Shown here: piece after piece, positions 1 to 10,377 of the stretch | Layout: each line of letters begins with the position of its first letter | How positions within the stretch are numbered: position 1 is the first letter of the stretch | Assembly: GCA_009599575.1 (NCBI GenBank) | Contig: VWND01000037.1 | Location: forward strand, 1 to 64,000 | Source of the DNA: Blumeriella jaapii | Lineage: Eukaryota; Ascomycota; Leotiomycetes; Helotiales; Drepanopezizaceae | DNA length: 64,000 bases | Direction of reading: 5' to 3' | The notes under the pieces: model-generated | Seen by the model: only the letters and a program-made list of their open reading frames with translations | Database searches by the model: none | What the model was told of the DNA's origin: nothing | Position numbers and translations under genes: made by a program

Positions 1-1492
1 TTGCAAATGCGATAATTACATTGGCAATATGCGTATTTATTTTTATTTATACATTTGGACTTTATTTACGCTTGAAATAAAAGTTTTCTTTTTGATTTAA
101 TACGCTTTCTGGAATATTTTCTTTTTTATTAATATAAAAATCTTTTTTTTTTTTTTTGCATTTTTTCTGTTTTTTAAGCAATCGTTTTATTTCGTACTTT
201 TTACTTTTAAGCGAATAATATTTAACCAGCTCTGATTTTCAGCTTTGTTAAAAGGGTTTATTTCTGCTTCCGTCGGTCCGAAGCAAATCGCTTCGTATTT
301 GTTAATATAACAAATATTATTATTTATACAAAAATTAAATGCTTTGCATTTAAAGCGAATATAAGGTTTTTCGCAATAAATTTTTTTATTATTACAAAAT
401 TTATATTTAAAACTACGGGATCTGTTTTAATAATTACTTTTATTATTTTAATAGCCGCGATTTTGATTCCCGCGTTGATTTTCTTTTTTCCTTTAATAAT
501 CGTTATTATAATTAGTATTTCGCTAATCCTAATCGCTAATACAAAGGAATTACCATTGGGCAGCTATTACTTTTACGGTAGCTTAGCGAAATTAATCGCT
601 TCGCGCATTTTAAAAAAAGTAATTATTATAAAAGCCATTTTAATCGTTTTTATTATTCGAGTTAACGTAAAAAAGTTTTTTCTGCTATTATATAAAATCC
701 TCGATCTTGCTTTAAAATTTTTAAATTTTAATATCGGTAAATTTTAATACGAAAATTTCGATATTTTTATTAAGCTTTTCCAAATTAATAAATTCTGCAA
801 AACGATTAAATAATATAATAATTGGCTGCCTTTTGGCGATTTCGGTAATTCTTAATAGCTGGGCATGTTTCTGCACTAAAGCTTCCACGTTTTTTTTATA
901 AATAAAAAAAAAATTTCTTTTGATTTATAGCTTCGATAATACGTTCGCTTTGGTTTTGTTTAAAAACGAATTTTATAAATTTGAAATACTAATCGAAGGT
1001 TTTAAAATTTTATTTATTAACCTTAAAATGCTTAATAATCTTATTGCGAATGCTAGTTAAAAAGCTAAATAAAAACAATTTTTTTTGCTTAATTTCGCTT
1101 AAAATCTTTTTGTTAACGAAAACGTTAGAAACTTTTGTATAAATGCGATAATAAGCTTTGAGTTTTTTAACTTAGCGAATTATTATAATAAACTGTTTAA
1201 AAAAAGCAATAATATCGCGAATTTGCTAACGATCGTGGTTTCGGAATTCCGATTTCAAAGCTTTAACTAGCTTGCGCCAATTTCGAACCCTAATAACTTT
1301 TCATTTATTTATCGATTTGATAATATTTTTAGTAATTAAATTATAATAGCGAAAAAGCTTATCGAACATTTTAGTTTCAGAAACTCCGAAATTTTTATAA
1401 GTTTTTTTATATTTTTCGATAAAATCGGTAATATTGGCGCTATTAAATAAAAATGCACCAGAGAAGCCAAAAAAAGGCATGCGACCTCGCAT
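1..1492 (-). pseudogene. Family B gag, decayed, partial
   Basis: The minus strand starts with an ATG at 1492 and reads 63 codons before a stop at about 1301. The peptide begins MRGRMPFFGFSGAFLF and contains NITDFIEKYKKTYKNFG and MFDKLFRYYNLITKNIIKSI. This is the N-terminal gag domain pattern of fungal Gypsy elements (a FIEKY helix followed by a KLxRYxxxxxKNIIKSI segment). The B1 copy at 10378 starts at the same ATG, which supports the start. Downstream the frame continues with scattered TAA/TAG stops to the window edge. The function would be capsid assembly of the retrotransposon particle. The gag family match is by pattern, not by search. Confidence 0.7.
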
Positions 1493-2260
1493 AAAAAACG
1501 AAAAGCGTTGTTGTTTATAATATTAACGAAAGTATTAATAAGATTTAAATTAAATAAATAAATGTTTTCTAAAATTGCAAATTAAAAGTCTCTAATATAA
1601 AAAAAATCGTTTTTAATAAAAAAGTTATTAAGAAAATCTTTGTGTTTTTTAAAGAAATTAAATAAAATAAAATTGCGTCCAGATATTTAAATAATATATT
1701 AAAAAACTTGTTTTTTAATAAATTAACTGAATTAATATAATATTGCTGTATAATCCACGGTCTCGATATTCCGTGGCTCAAGCCAATGCACGTACAGCCA
1801 TTTTTTTACTACTTTTAATAAAAAGCCGCAAATTGTAATTGTTATAATTATAAAACGTAAAATTAAAAGGTTGAGTTTTCGCCAGGCGTTTAACCAAAAA
1901 AAATTTAATTCAGAAAAGCCGAGCGCAGCGGTCGAAGCGTACGAACCAATATTCGATTTGTTATTTTTAAACAAAAAAGCGATTTTCGAGTTTTAAACTT
2001 CGTACGATTCAAAATTGCCTAACCGTAATTTCAAACGTTTTTAATATATTGCATTTTTATAATTTAATAATTATACGCAAAATAAAAAAAGCTATTAAGA
2101 ATTTTTTATATAATATAGCTGCGAACAACATTATATAAAAGATTTTTTAAGCCGTAATAGCGAAATATCGAAATCGACTTTAATTATAAATTTAAAAAAT
2201 GCATCGGCGAATATATAAAAACGAAATACCGAAGTTTGAATTTTTACGTAAATTATCAAA
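1493..2260 (-). other. Leader of B2 between LTR and gag
   Basis: This matches the B1 leader 9608-10377 in reverse complement. It is about 770 bp between LTR and the gag ATG and has no convincing frame. One open stretch (1974-1732, minus) has no counterpart I could recognise in B1. It would hold the primer-binding site next to the LTR at 2260 and the RNA leader. Confidence 0.6.
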
Positions 2261-2526
2261 TGTAAAAATAAATAAAAAAACCAGATTAATACGGCCATAT
2301 ATCGGCGGGTAAAATAATCTAGAGAATTCCTAGAAAAAACTGAAAAAAAGAAAAAAAAAAAAAATATAAATATAAATAAAACTGCGTGCCTATAATACTA
2401 TCTAAGGAAGTGCTTTGCTTTTATACCTATTAAAAGTAGTCAATGGCAGAGGGTTTCGGAGGGGTCCATGCCTCGACCATAGCTAAAACTACCAACTCCT
2501 ATTAATACAAGGTATCACCGTTTTAC
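2261..2526 (-). repeat. LTR of family B (inner copy, B2)
   Basis: This 266-bp sequence begins TGTAAAAATAAAT and ends CACCGTTTTACA on the plus strand. In element orientation it starts TGTAAAACGGTG and ends in TTTTACA, so the 7-bp termini TGTAAAA/TTTTACA are inverted repeats. It contains a TATAAAAGC box (reverse complement GCTTTTATA near 2416), a likely Pol II promoter. Other copies lie at 2695-2961, 9336-9607 and 41444-41710. Confidence 0.85.
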
Positions 2527-2961
2527 AATTAGAAATTTTTTATATAATGCAGCTGCGAACAACATTATATAAAAAGTCTTTTAAGCCGTAATAGCGAAAT
2601 ATCGAAATCGATTTTAATTGTGAATTTAAAAAATATATCGGCGAATATATAAAAACGAAATACCGAAGTTTGAATTTTTACGTAAATTACTAAATATAAA
2701 AATAAATAAGAAAACCAAATTAATACGGCCATATATCGGTAAATAAAATAATTTAAAAAATCCCTAGAAAAAACTAAAAAAAGAAAAAGAAAAATAAATA
2801 AAAATATAAATTAAATTGCGTGCCTATAATACTATCTAAAAGGGTGCTTTGCTTTTATATCTGTTAAAAGTAGTCAGTGGCAGGGGATTTCGGAGGGGTC
2901 CATGCCTCGACCATAGCTAAAACTACCAACTCCTATCAATACAAAGTATCACCGTTTTACA
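2527..2961 (-). mobile_element. Family B LTR (2695-2961) plus first 168 bp of leader
   Basis: A second 267-bp LTR of family B is followed, in minus orientation, by 168 bp of leader (2694-2527) that stops abruptly at the LTR of B2. The unit LTR+leader is thus present twice in tandem with a period of about 434 bp. The simplest reading is a family B element inserted into the leader of an older family B element in the same orientation. A local tandem duplication gives the same map within this window. The outer element's right LTR end (2961) is its junction with element H. Confidence 0.75.
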
Positions 2962-2965
2962 ATAT

Positions 2966-3900
2966 TAATTAAATTTTAATCGGTTTAATAAATATTACGT
3001 ATATAATTTATTTCGACGATATTTTAATATTTTTCGAAAAACTTCGACGATTATATAAACGCGGTAAAAAAAGTTTTCGAAAAACTTCGTATTAACAAAC
3101 TTTACGAAAATCTGAAAAAATATGCTTTCGATACGAATACGATCGAATTTTTAGGCTTCGTTGTTATTTTTACGGAAATTAAAATAAATCTAAGGAAAAT
3201 AAATAGTATTCGGAAATAGCCCTTTTTTATTACGTAGCGAAATATTTAAATATTTTTAAATTTTATTAATTTTTACAAACGTTTTATTAAGAATTACGTT
3301 AAGCTTTGCCGATTTATTACAGATTTTTTAAAAAAAATATAACGAAAAAAAATATCGGGCCCTTTTCGTTTTTTATTCGAAGCGAAGATCGCTTTTTTAC
3401 TTTTAAAAGAAAAGTTTTGCTAAACACCGATTTTACGCTATTTCGATTTTCGATTAAAAATTCAAATCGAAACAAACGCTTCGAAATTCGTTATAAGCGG
3501 AATATTATTTTAATTATTCGAAAAGAATGCGAAGGCACGTTGGCATTTTATCGCGTATTATTCGAAAAAGCTTTTTTTTATAAAACAAAAATACGAGATT
3601 TACGACGCTAAGCTAATAGTTATAATTTACGCTTTTAAATAATAAAGCCAATATTTACGTAGCGCTTTTAACGTTATTATTATACGTATAAGTTATTACA
3701 ATTTAAAATACTTTTTTACGAAAAAACGTTTAAACGGACGCTAAGCGAAATAAACCGACGAGCTAATTAAATACGATTTTGCAATCGAATATAAAACGAG
3801 AGTTTTTAATCCGGCGGATAGTTTTTTCCGTCGGTTAAATTTAAAAAAAAATTTAAAAAAAAAATAATAAGCAGCTGCCTACGCTGTATCGTAAGCTAAA
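2966..3900 (+). pseudogene. Element H reverse transcriptase (C-terminal part) and RNase H
   Basis: The RT active-site box reads YFDDILIF at about 3007-3035, with both Asp codons intact. It is followed by the usual thumb motifs (FLGFV-like at about 3150, FYRxF-like at about 3300). RNase H follows with IETNASKFVISGI at about 3464-3510, where the first catalytic Asp is now Asn. A frame at 3306-3611 covers the RT/RNase H junction. Stops throughout show it is dead. In the live element this region would copy RNA to DNA and degrade the RNA strand in the particle. Confidence 0.85.
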
Positions 3901-5640
3901 ATTAGTTTATTTGAAAAGTTTTAAAATATTTTTCGCAATAAAAATACGCTTAAAGTCGAGGCATAAATTATTTCGCGCCGATAAATATTCGAAGCTTTTA
4001 TTAACGAAATCAAAAAGTAAAAAATAAGCGGAAAAAAGCTAAATAAAAAGCTTTTTCGCCGGATTGTTTTTTGCTAATATTATTAATTGCAAATAATATA
4101 TATTACGAAGCGTAGCCGTTGTATTATTATAATCCGAAACGGCTAATAACGAATTAGCAAAACCGATTTATAAAACTATTTTTAAATTGCAAAAATTTGA
4201 TTTTTTTGTATTACAAAAAACGTACGAATCGGCTTCGCAAAATAATTAAGCCGGGTCCGAAAAATATTAGCGTATAAGCTAAGATAAATTATTACGTTAT
4301 AAAAAACGTGCGTATATTTCGAATAAAAGCGTTATTAAAAGCGAAATATTAAAAATTAATTACGACGATCCGATCGCCGATTATTAAAGTTTTCGGCGAA
4401 CGTTAAAACTGGTCGAAAAAAAGTATTTCTGGCCTGGTTTACGAAGCGACGTAAAACGTTACGTTAATACGTATAAAAAGTATTAAAAAGACAAATTTAA
4501 AAAGCACCGATTTTATAGCGAATTAGCTTTTTTTTCGATTTTTACGAAATTTTGAAAAAAGATAATTATAAATTTTATTACGGATTTATTTTTTAGCAAA
4601 AAACGAAATCGTATTTACGATTCGATATTCGTTATAATAAATCGATATACAAAATTATCGAAATATATATCGATATAAAAAACGATTTTAATTTTAAATT
4701 TAGCTAAAATATTTATATAATACATTTACAAAGATTTTGGCTGTTTTAAAAAGATTATTACAAACAAAAAATTAGTTTTTATTAATAAATTCTGGTTTTT
4801 AATAATATTTTACTTATAAATACGACGTCGATTAAACACCGTTTTCCATTTTTAAACAAATGGCCAAACGGAACGTTAAAATTAAGTTTTAGAATTTTAT
4901 TTTTATACGTATTGCGATTATCGACAAAACGATTGGGTTATAAAGCTTGTTTTAGCCGAGTTTACGTATAATAATTCGATATACGTTTTTACGAATTTTA
5001 TTTTTTTTCGCATATTATACGGCTTTTATTTAGAATTTGGCAGCAACGTCGAAAGCGACGTCGTAAATAAAAGAGTACCGTCAGCGGAAAAACGAATTAA
5101 AATATTATAAAAAAAAAAAAATATTTAATAAAAAACTAAAAAAAGCTAACGCGAATCATAAAAGGTTTTACGACGCTAAATACAAAAAGACTAAATTTTA
5201 AATAAGCGACAAAGTATTATTATTAATTAAAAACCTTCGATAGCTGCGACTTTTTCGAAAGCTTTTAAATAAATATTTAAAATTTTTTAAAATTAAACGA
5301 ATTATATATAAGCACGGCCAAGCTTATTAATTCGAGCTTTTTTTTTAATATCGTATTTACGATATTTTTCACGTTTTTTTACTAGAATTTTAGCAAGGTC
5401 GGAACGATATCGAGCCGAAAAATAATATAATAAAATTTTAAAAATCCGAAGAATACGAGGTTAAATTAATACAAGCTTATAAAAATACAAAAAAAAATCG
5501 ATATTATTTAATACGATAAAAAAGCTATTTATTAAGCGAAAACTTTTAAAAATCAGAAAACCATTTTACGAACGCAAAAAAAGTTGTAAAAAAATACTTA
5601 AAAAATACGATAAATAATAGCAACGGAGCAATAACGAATG
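3901..5640 (+). pseudogene. Element H integrase with C-terminal chromodomain
   Basis: The H2C2 zinc-binding region with a KYFWPGLRSDVKRYV stretch lies at about 4410-4460, followed by a degraded Cys pair. The DDE core follows from about 4550 (IINFITDLF at about 4562). The mid-core VLNRYTKL-type motif is at about 4640, and the C-terminal AYELELP-like segment at about 5310. A chromodomain with YYLIR(W)KxYLLSEN is at about 5500-5560. Stops and Asp-to-Asn changes are abundant. The chromodomain would target integration to heterochromatin. Confidence 0.8.
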
Positions 5641-6542
5641 CGCGTCGTAAAAAAAAAAAAAAAAAAAAAAAAAATATTTAAAAAATCTTAGAATCGCTGC
5701 TAAGCTAATTTATTTTTATTATCGTTATTTTTTTTTTTATTTTTATCGCTATTTTTTTTAGATTTAAAAGCAGCGGCAGGCTAAAAAGAATTAATATTAA
5801 ACGAATTCGCAAAATATTCGATTTATTCCAATTAAAGCTTTTACAATAGCCGTAATCGAATTCTGAATTGCAGCCACGATATTTTCGTAAAAATCCAGAA
5901 TTTGATTTAATTGGTCAGAATAGATTCGAGCGACGTTTTCGAAACGTCGAAAAATACGTTTTATACTAGCGTCGTTAAATAAAAAGGCCGGCGCAGCCAA
6001 AGCTTCCAAAACAGCAGCAGCCGCCAAACCGGCAAAAGCGGCAGCGGCAGCCCGAGCCGCGGCGCGATTCGTACGATCTCCGATTATTATAAAAGCCGAA
6101 GCGTTACTTTTTTTAAACGATTTATATAAACGTCGTAAATAATAAAATCGATAAAGGTTTTTAGCAAAAGCTTTAGCTTCGGTAAAAAAAAAAAAAAAAA
6201 CGGCAGCGGCGGTAGCAGCATCGAAACGATTTATAAAATCGTTGAAATTCGCGAAAAAGATTTGCGCTTCGATAGCGCGTACGATAAAACCCTGTAGCTA
6301 ATTAAAAGCGAATTCGAATAAAAGTTTAAAAGATTTACAAAAAAGCATTAAATATACGAAGTTTTGCAACGGTTGTATTTTACGCTGAAAAGCTCGAAAA
6401 CGCAAAAAAGCAAAAAGGCCGTTATAATATTTTCGCGTAAAATTAAGCGGGCGTATCGAAAGCAAATAAAAGTTAAAAGCATTTTAAAAGTTCGCGGCGA
6501 ACGCGGCGAAAAGCAATTAATTAAAATAAAAAAAAGCTGACG

Positions 6543-6578
<36 letters not shown>

Positions 6579-6840
6579 AAGCAGGAAAATAGCGGTTATT
6601 TTAAAAAAAAAAGCTTTTTTAAACGAAAATGCGAACGCTACCGAAAACAAAAAAAACAAAACAATAAAACAGCTATAATTTACGACCGAAAGCGGACGAA
6701 ACAATTATAATTTACGATTAAAAGCGAAAAAAACCGTACGTTATTTCGAAGGCGTAACGCACGCTATATACGAAAGCATACGCATAAAAAAATCAATCGC
6801 TTTTAAAAATCAAAGGCTTAAAAAAAAAAGTAATATCAGA
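5641..6840 (+). other. Unassigned 1.2 kb of element H downstream of the chromodomain
   Basis: No family is recognised. One plus-strand frame stays nearly open over about 300 codons if TAA/TAG are read as decayed Gln. It is rich in Ala, Lys and Arg (for example repeated AAAAKPAKAAAAARAAA around 6010-6060). The opposite strand also has two open stretches (6027-5797 and 6704-6348), so strand assignment is uncertain. A run of about 30 A lies at 6545-6575. It is a tail of pol or an extra frame of H, or a separate insertion whose ends I could not find. Confidence 0.3.
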
Positions 6841-6869
6841 AATTAATATTACGTGTATAAATCAGGTGA

Positions 6870-7172
6870 TCCGCCAAAACCTTTTGCTTTTTATCAACTT
6901 TCGAATAATATTCGCTGCGGATAGGCCGTGGGGGCCGGATAGTATTGTAAAGGCTGGAAATAATATTTAAATAAAACATTTTATAGGAATGATTGTTAAA
7001 AAATCAGTTATTAAAATTATATTAAAAAAAATTAAAAAAAGGTCGGAATAGAGGTTGGAAAAGCATATTAAATAAGGTTCGCTTGGTTTCTTGGGAAATA
7101 CTTTTCTCGAAGGCTCCACCTCTCCTTTTGTACTTATACACGCCTTTTATTAGAAATGTAAAAGGTAGAAAT
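6870..7172 (+). repeat. Element H 3' end: purine-rich tract and start of 3' LTR
   Basis: A G-rich tract (GGCCGTGGGGGCCGGATAG, about 6926-6944) fits a polypurine tract. It is followed by TATTGTAAAGGCTGG, so the LTR probably begins at 6945-6948. The sequence to 7172 is less mutated than its surroundings and has no reading frame. CV1 inserted here, so the LTR end lies outside the window. Confidence 0.5.
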
Positions 7173-7441
7173 TGTGACGATTCATTCTGTTGCCACCCCT
7201 CGTGTCACCCCAGCAACTACGTATAGTTGCAAGCTCCCTGGTCTTCTGATGGGTTTCTCCATTAATTATAGAAACTATTCATATATATAAAGCTTTTTCT
7301 TTTTAGCAACCTCTGTCCTTTGCAATTATTAATTCTAAGTAAATATTTTTGTTACAAAACCAAAAGCTCGTTTTTTATATCATATGAATTCGGCGATCAA
7401 TTAATTAATTTCCCAGCTTTCCGACTGATTAAATCGTTATA
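7173..7441 (+). repeat. 5' LTR of CV1
   Basis: This LTR starts TGTGACGATTCATT and ends AAATCGTTATA (ATCGTCACA in better-preserved copies). It is about 269 bp with inverted termini TGTGACGAT/ATCGTCACA. A TATATATAAAG box lies near its middle. It is one of the least mutated parts of CV1. Confidence 0.93.
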
Positions 7442-7559
7442 TTATTAACAATTCTTTTTTTACGCTGGCGACGGTATAAATTATCTTTTTCCTCGAATTC
7501 CTTACGGATCATACCAAAATGATCGACCGGTCGTAAAAAAACCTATTTCCGTATTTCGC

Positions 7560-9060
7560 GAAAAATAGCTTTTATTTAACAATTTCCCCTTTAGCAGAGC
7601 TTTTCAGCTTTTGCTATTACATCACAACCTTCCTTTTTTTAATCTGCGAAAAAACAATCTTTTCCAAAAGCTTTTTTTTCTGAAAAACAATTTTTCTTTC
7701 GAAAAAAAAAAAAAAAAAAAAAAAAAGCAAAGCGCTAACTATTTCGCCTGTCATTTTTTCCTTGCAGCTTAGCGCTAAAAGCGTTTAATTAAAACTTTTG
7801 CAAAATCAATTAAAAAAAGCGCAAAAGCGTAAACGACAACTTTTAAAAACTATACGATTGCGACAAACTTTTTAATCAAAACGTTTAATAAAATTTATCA
7901 AACGTATTTCTGCTAATCGCGAATCTGCTGCTTCACTTTTTCGCAACGTTTCATTTCAACCAACAAACGCTATAAACCAACTTCCACGCTTTTCGCGAAC
8001 TTTTTTTAAATCTTTTTATAACGGCCAAAACCTTAGCGCGCTTTTTAAACGCTATAACTTTTATTTATCTGCTGATTTTCGACTAGCTCGTATAAAGCGC
8101 GTTCCGAATCTTAAGTTTAAATTAAATAATAATAAAAATTACAAAACACGCTATTAAAAAACTAAAATTTTCGACAACTTCGAACTTTACTACGATTATT
8201 TCGCTAGTAATCGATTTCGCAAAAATTATATATTCGATCAGACCGAAAACGTAACAAAAAAGTTTTTTATTCCGCGTATTTTAAACCGTTCCGATTTTAC
8301 ACCTTTCGAAAAATTAATAAAAAAAATCGCCGATTTCCTGGCCGATCTTTCCGACGTTTAAAAAGCCGAAAACGAATTCAAAATACTTGTAATAAATACG
8401 CACGACGACTTTTGGCGATTTTATTTGCGATTTTTTATTTTCGTAGCGAACGCTTAAATACGAATTAATAAACAGCTTCGGAACGTTTTTCGCGATAAAA
8501 TACTAAAACGTTTACGAAAAAACTATATTTAAAATAAGCGCGTATAACGACTTTTAAAAATTAGCTTATCGCCGTCCGTTAAAAAAAACAAAATCAATTA
8601 GCTAAACGAATTTTATACGCGAATCGTTTTTCGATCAAATCTATTATTTATCAAAATAATAAATCCTTAACTAAAACGTACTACGAATCAAACCGTACGT
8701 ACGAAAATCGTTCAAATGCTTCACAAGCTTTTTTTTAGCCTTTTGTTTTTTCTTTTTTTCCACGCCAAAACGCTTTTTCTAGCGTTTTTCCTTTTCGATC
8801 GGATTAACGACAACGCTCGTTTTTTATTTTATATCAGAAAATTCAAAAAAGCTAATTTACACGATCTTTTACGGGCCGATTCTCGGTTTTATTCAAAAGC
8901 TTTTCCAGGCTAATAAATATAAACGAGGTCGAGCCGGCCGAAGATTCGCTTTTTAATAATAATAATAAAAACGAAAACCTTTTTTTAAACGATTTCCAAA
9001 ACGTATACGAAAAAGTCGAAAGCTTTCCCGCCAATCGGAAAAACGCCCAGGCCTAAGCAA
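7560..9060 (+). pseudogene. CV1 gag, decayed
   Basis: This is the region between LTR and protease in the position of gag. The best stretch is about 8226-8365, which reads FDQTENV then FLIPRILNRSDF-like then KKIADFLADLSDV in one frame. The block is conserved in all five CV copies, which supports coding. I could not see an intact CCHC knuckle. The start codon is not decidable. A 65-codon frame at 8716-8913 recurs in CV3, CV4 and CV5 at the equivalent place, but in a frame I cannot tie to gag. Confidence 0.6.
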
Positions 9061-9069
9061 AGCTTTTTT

Positions 9070-9260
9070 TTTAAGCGTATTACGCGATATGCGTTATTTT
9101 AACGTTCGAAAGCTTTTTAATAACGATTTACTAACAATTTCCGTTATATTTATTAAAAATAGCTTTTCGTATAAAATAAAAGCGTTCGCCGATTTTAAAG
9201 CGAACGGTTATACGTTGATCGATTCGGCGCTGATTAAATTTTTTTTTTTTTTTTTTTAAA
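9070..9260 (+). pseudogene. CV1 aspartic protease
   Basis: The frame contains YFNVRKLFNNDLLTISVIFI, then KIKAFADFKANGYTLIDSALI. The ADxxANGY(T/A)LID box is the D-T/S-G-A active-site motif of fungal Gypsy proteases with the middle codons mutated (DFKANG). The same domain is at 17055-16855, 33668-33859, 45149-45349 and 57234-57043. A live enzyme would cut the Gag-Pol polyprotein. Confidence 0.75.
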
Positions 9261-9335
9261 CTTTTGATTTAATTTTTCCCGGCTTTTTTTTTTGTAAAAA
9301 AGTATAATAAAGCTCGTAGCTATTTAATTATATAT

Positions 9336-9607
9336 TATAAAACGGTGATACCTTGTATTAATAGGAGTTGGTAGTTTTAGCTATGGTCGAGGCATGGATC
9401 CTTCCGAGATCCCCTGCCACTGACTATTTTTAACAGATATAAAAGCAAAGCATCTCTTTAGATAATATCATAGGCACGCAGTCCAATTTATATTTTTTTT
9501 TATTTTTTTTTTTTTTTTTTTTTTTCAGTTTTTTTTAAAGATTTCCTAAATTATCTTACTTACCGATATATGGCCGTATTAATTTGGTTTTCCTATTTAC
9601 TTTTATA
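9336..9607 (+). repeat. 5' LTR of B1
   Basis: This is about 272 bp, starting TATAAAACGGTGATACC (TGTAAAA in the consensus) and ending ACTTTTATA (TTTTACA). A GATATAAAAGCAAAGC box near 9438 is the likely TATA promoter. A T-tract of variable length (about 9488-9525) accounts for most of the length difference between copies. Confidence 0.87.
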
Positions 9608-10377
9608 TTTGATAACCTACGTAAAAATTTAAATTTCGGTATTTCGTTTTTATATATTCGCCGATGCATTTTTTAATTTTATAATTAAAATCGACTTCGA
9701 TATTTCGCTATTACGGCTTAAAAGACTTTTCAAATGATATTGTTCGCAGCTGCATTATATAAAAAACTTTTAATAGCCTTTTTTATTTTGCGTATAATTA
9801 TTAAATTACAAAAATGCAACACATTTCAAAAACGTTTGAAATTACGATTAAGCAATTCTGAACCGTGCGAAATTCAAAGCTCGAAATCGCTTTTTTGTTT
9901 AAAAATAATAAATCGAATATTGGTTTATACGCTTCGACCGCTGCGCTCGGCCTTTTTAAATTAAATTTCTTTTGGTCAAACGCTTAGCGAAAACTCAACC
10001 TTCTGATTTTACGCTTTATAATTATAACAATTACAATTTGCGGCTTTTTATTAAAAATAATAAAAAAATAGCTGTACGTATATTAGCCTAAGCCACGGAA
10101 TATCGAAACCGTAAATTATACAGCAATATTATATCAATCCAGTTAACTTATTAAAAAACAAATTTTTTAACATATTATTCAAATATCTGGACGCAATCTT
10201 ATTTTATTTAATTTTTTTAAAAAATATAAAAACCTTTTTAATAGCTCCTTTATTAAAAACGATTTTTTTTATATTAAAAATCTTCGACCTGCAATTCTAA
10301 AAAACATTTATTTATTTAATTTAAATTCTACCAATATTTTCGCTAATACTATAAACAACGACGCTTTTCGCTTTCTT
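9608..10377 (+). other. Leader of B1
   Basis: This is about 770 bp between LTR and gag, also present in B2 (1493-2260), with its first 168 bp repeated again at 2527-2694. An open stretch at 9734-9964 is not preserved in B2, so I do not call it a gene. The primer-binding site should start at 9608 (TTTGATAACCTACG); I cannot assign the tRNA. Confidence 0.6.

Larger units (their letters stand above)
1..2526 (-). mobile_element. Gypsy family B, copy B2 (5' portion, minus strand)
   Basis: This stretch is the reverse complement, base for base apart from transitions, of 9336-11870. It therefore holds LTR, leader and gag of a second family B element on the minus strand. In element orientation the LTR is 2526-2261, the leader 2260-1493 and gag 1492-1. 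The element runs off the left edge, so PR, RT, integrase and 3' LTR are not visible. With B1 it forms a large inverted repeat. Confidence 0.85.
2962..7172 (+). mobile_element. Gypsy/chromodomain element H, 3' part
   Basis: This plus-strand Ty3/Gypsy element starts mid-RT (upstream part displaced by family B) and proceeds through RNase H, integrase and a chromodomain. An unassigned 1.2 kb follows, then a purine-rich tract and the start of the 3' LTR, which CV1 interrupts at 7173. Its pol sequence is distinct from CV and B, making it a third Gypsy lineage in the window. It is heavily mutated, with many TAA/TAG stops. Confidence 0.8.
7173..9335 (+). mobile_element. Chromovirus copy CV1, segment 1 of 3 (5' LTR, gag, protease)
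   Basis: This plus-strand element of the same family as CV2-CV5 begins with a full LTR and proceeds through gag and protease. It is then cut at 9335 by B1. The sequence resumes at 41711 and, after CV4, at 49674. The left junction reads ..AGAAAT|TGTGACGATT; its right TSD lies outside the window. Confidence 0.9.

Noticed and set aside
463..747. 94-codon frame (and its counterpart 11397-11125) in family B gag
   Set aside because: Present in both copies but antisense to gag in each; the hydrophobic Ile/Phe composition is the reverse of Lys/Asn-rich sense codons.
6348..6704. 118-codon minus-strand frame with a poly-Phe run
   Set aside because: The poly-Phe is a homopolymer tract read in reverse; there is no protein-like pattern.
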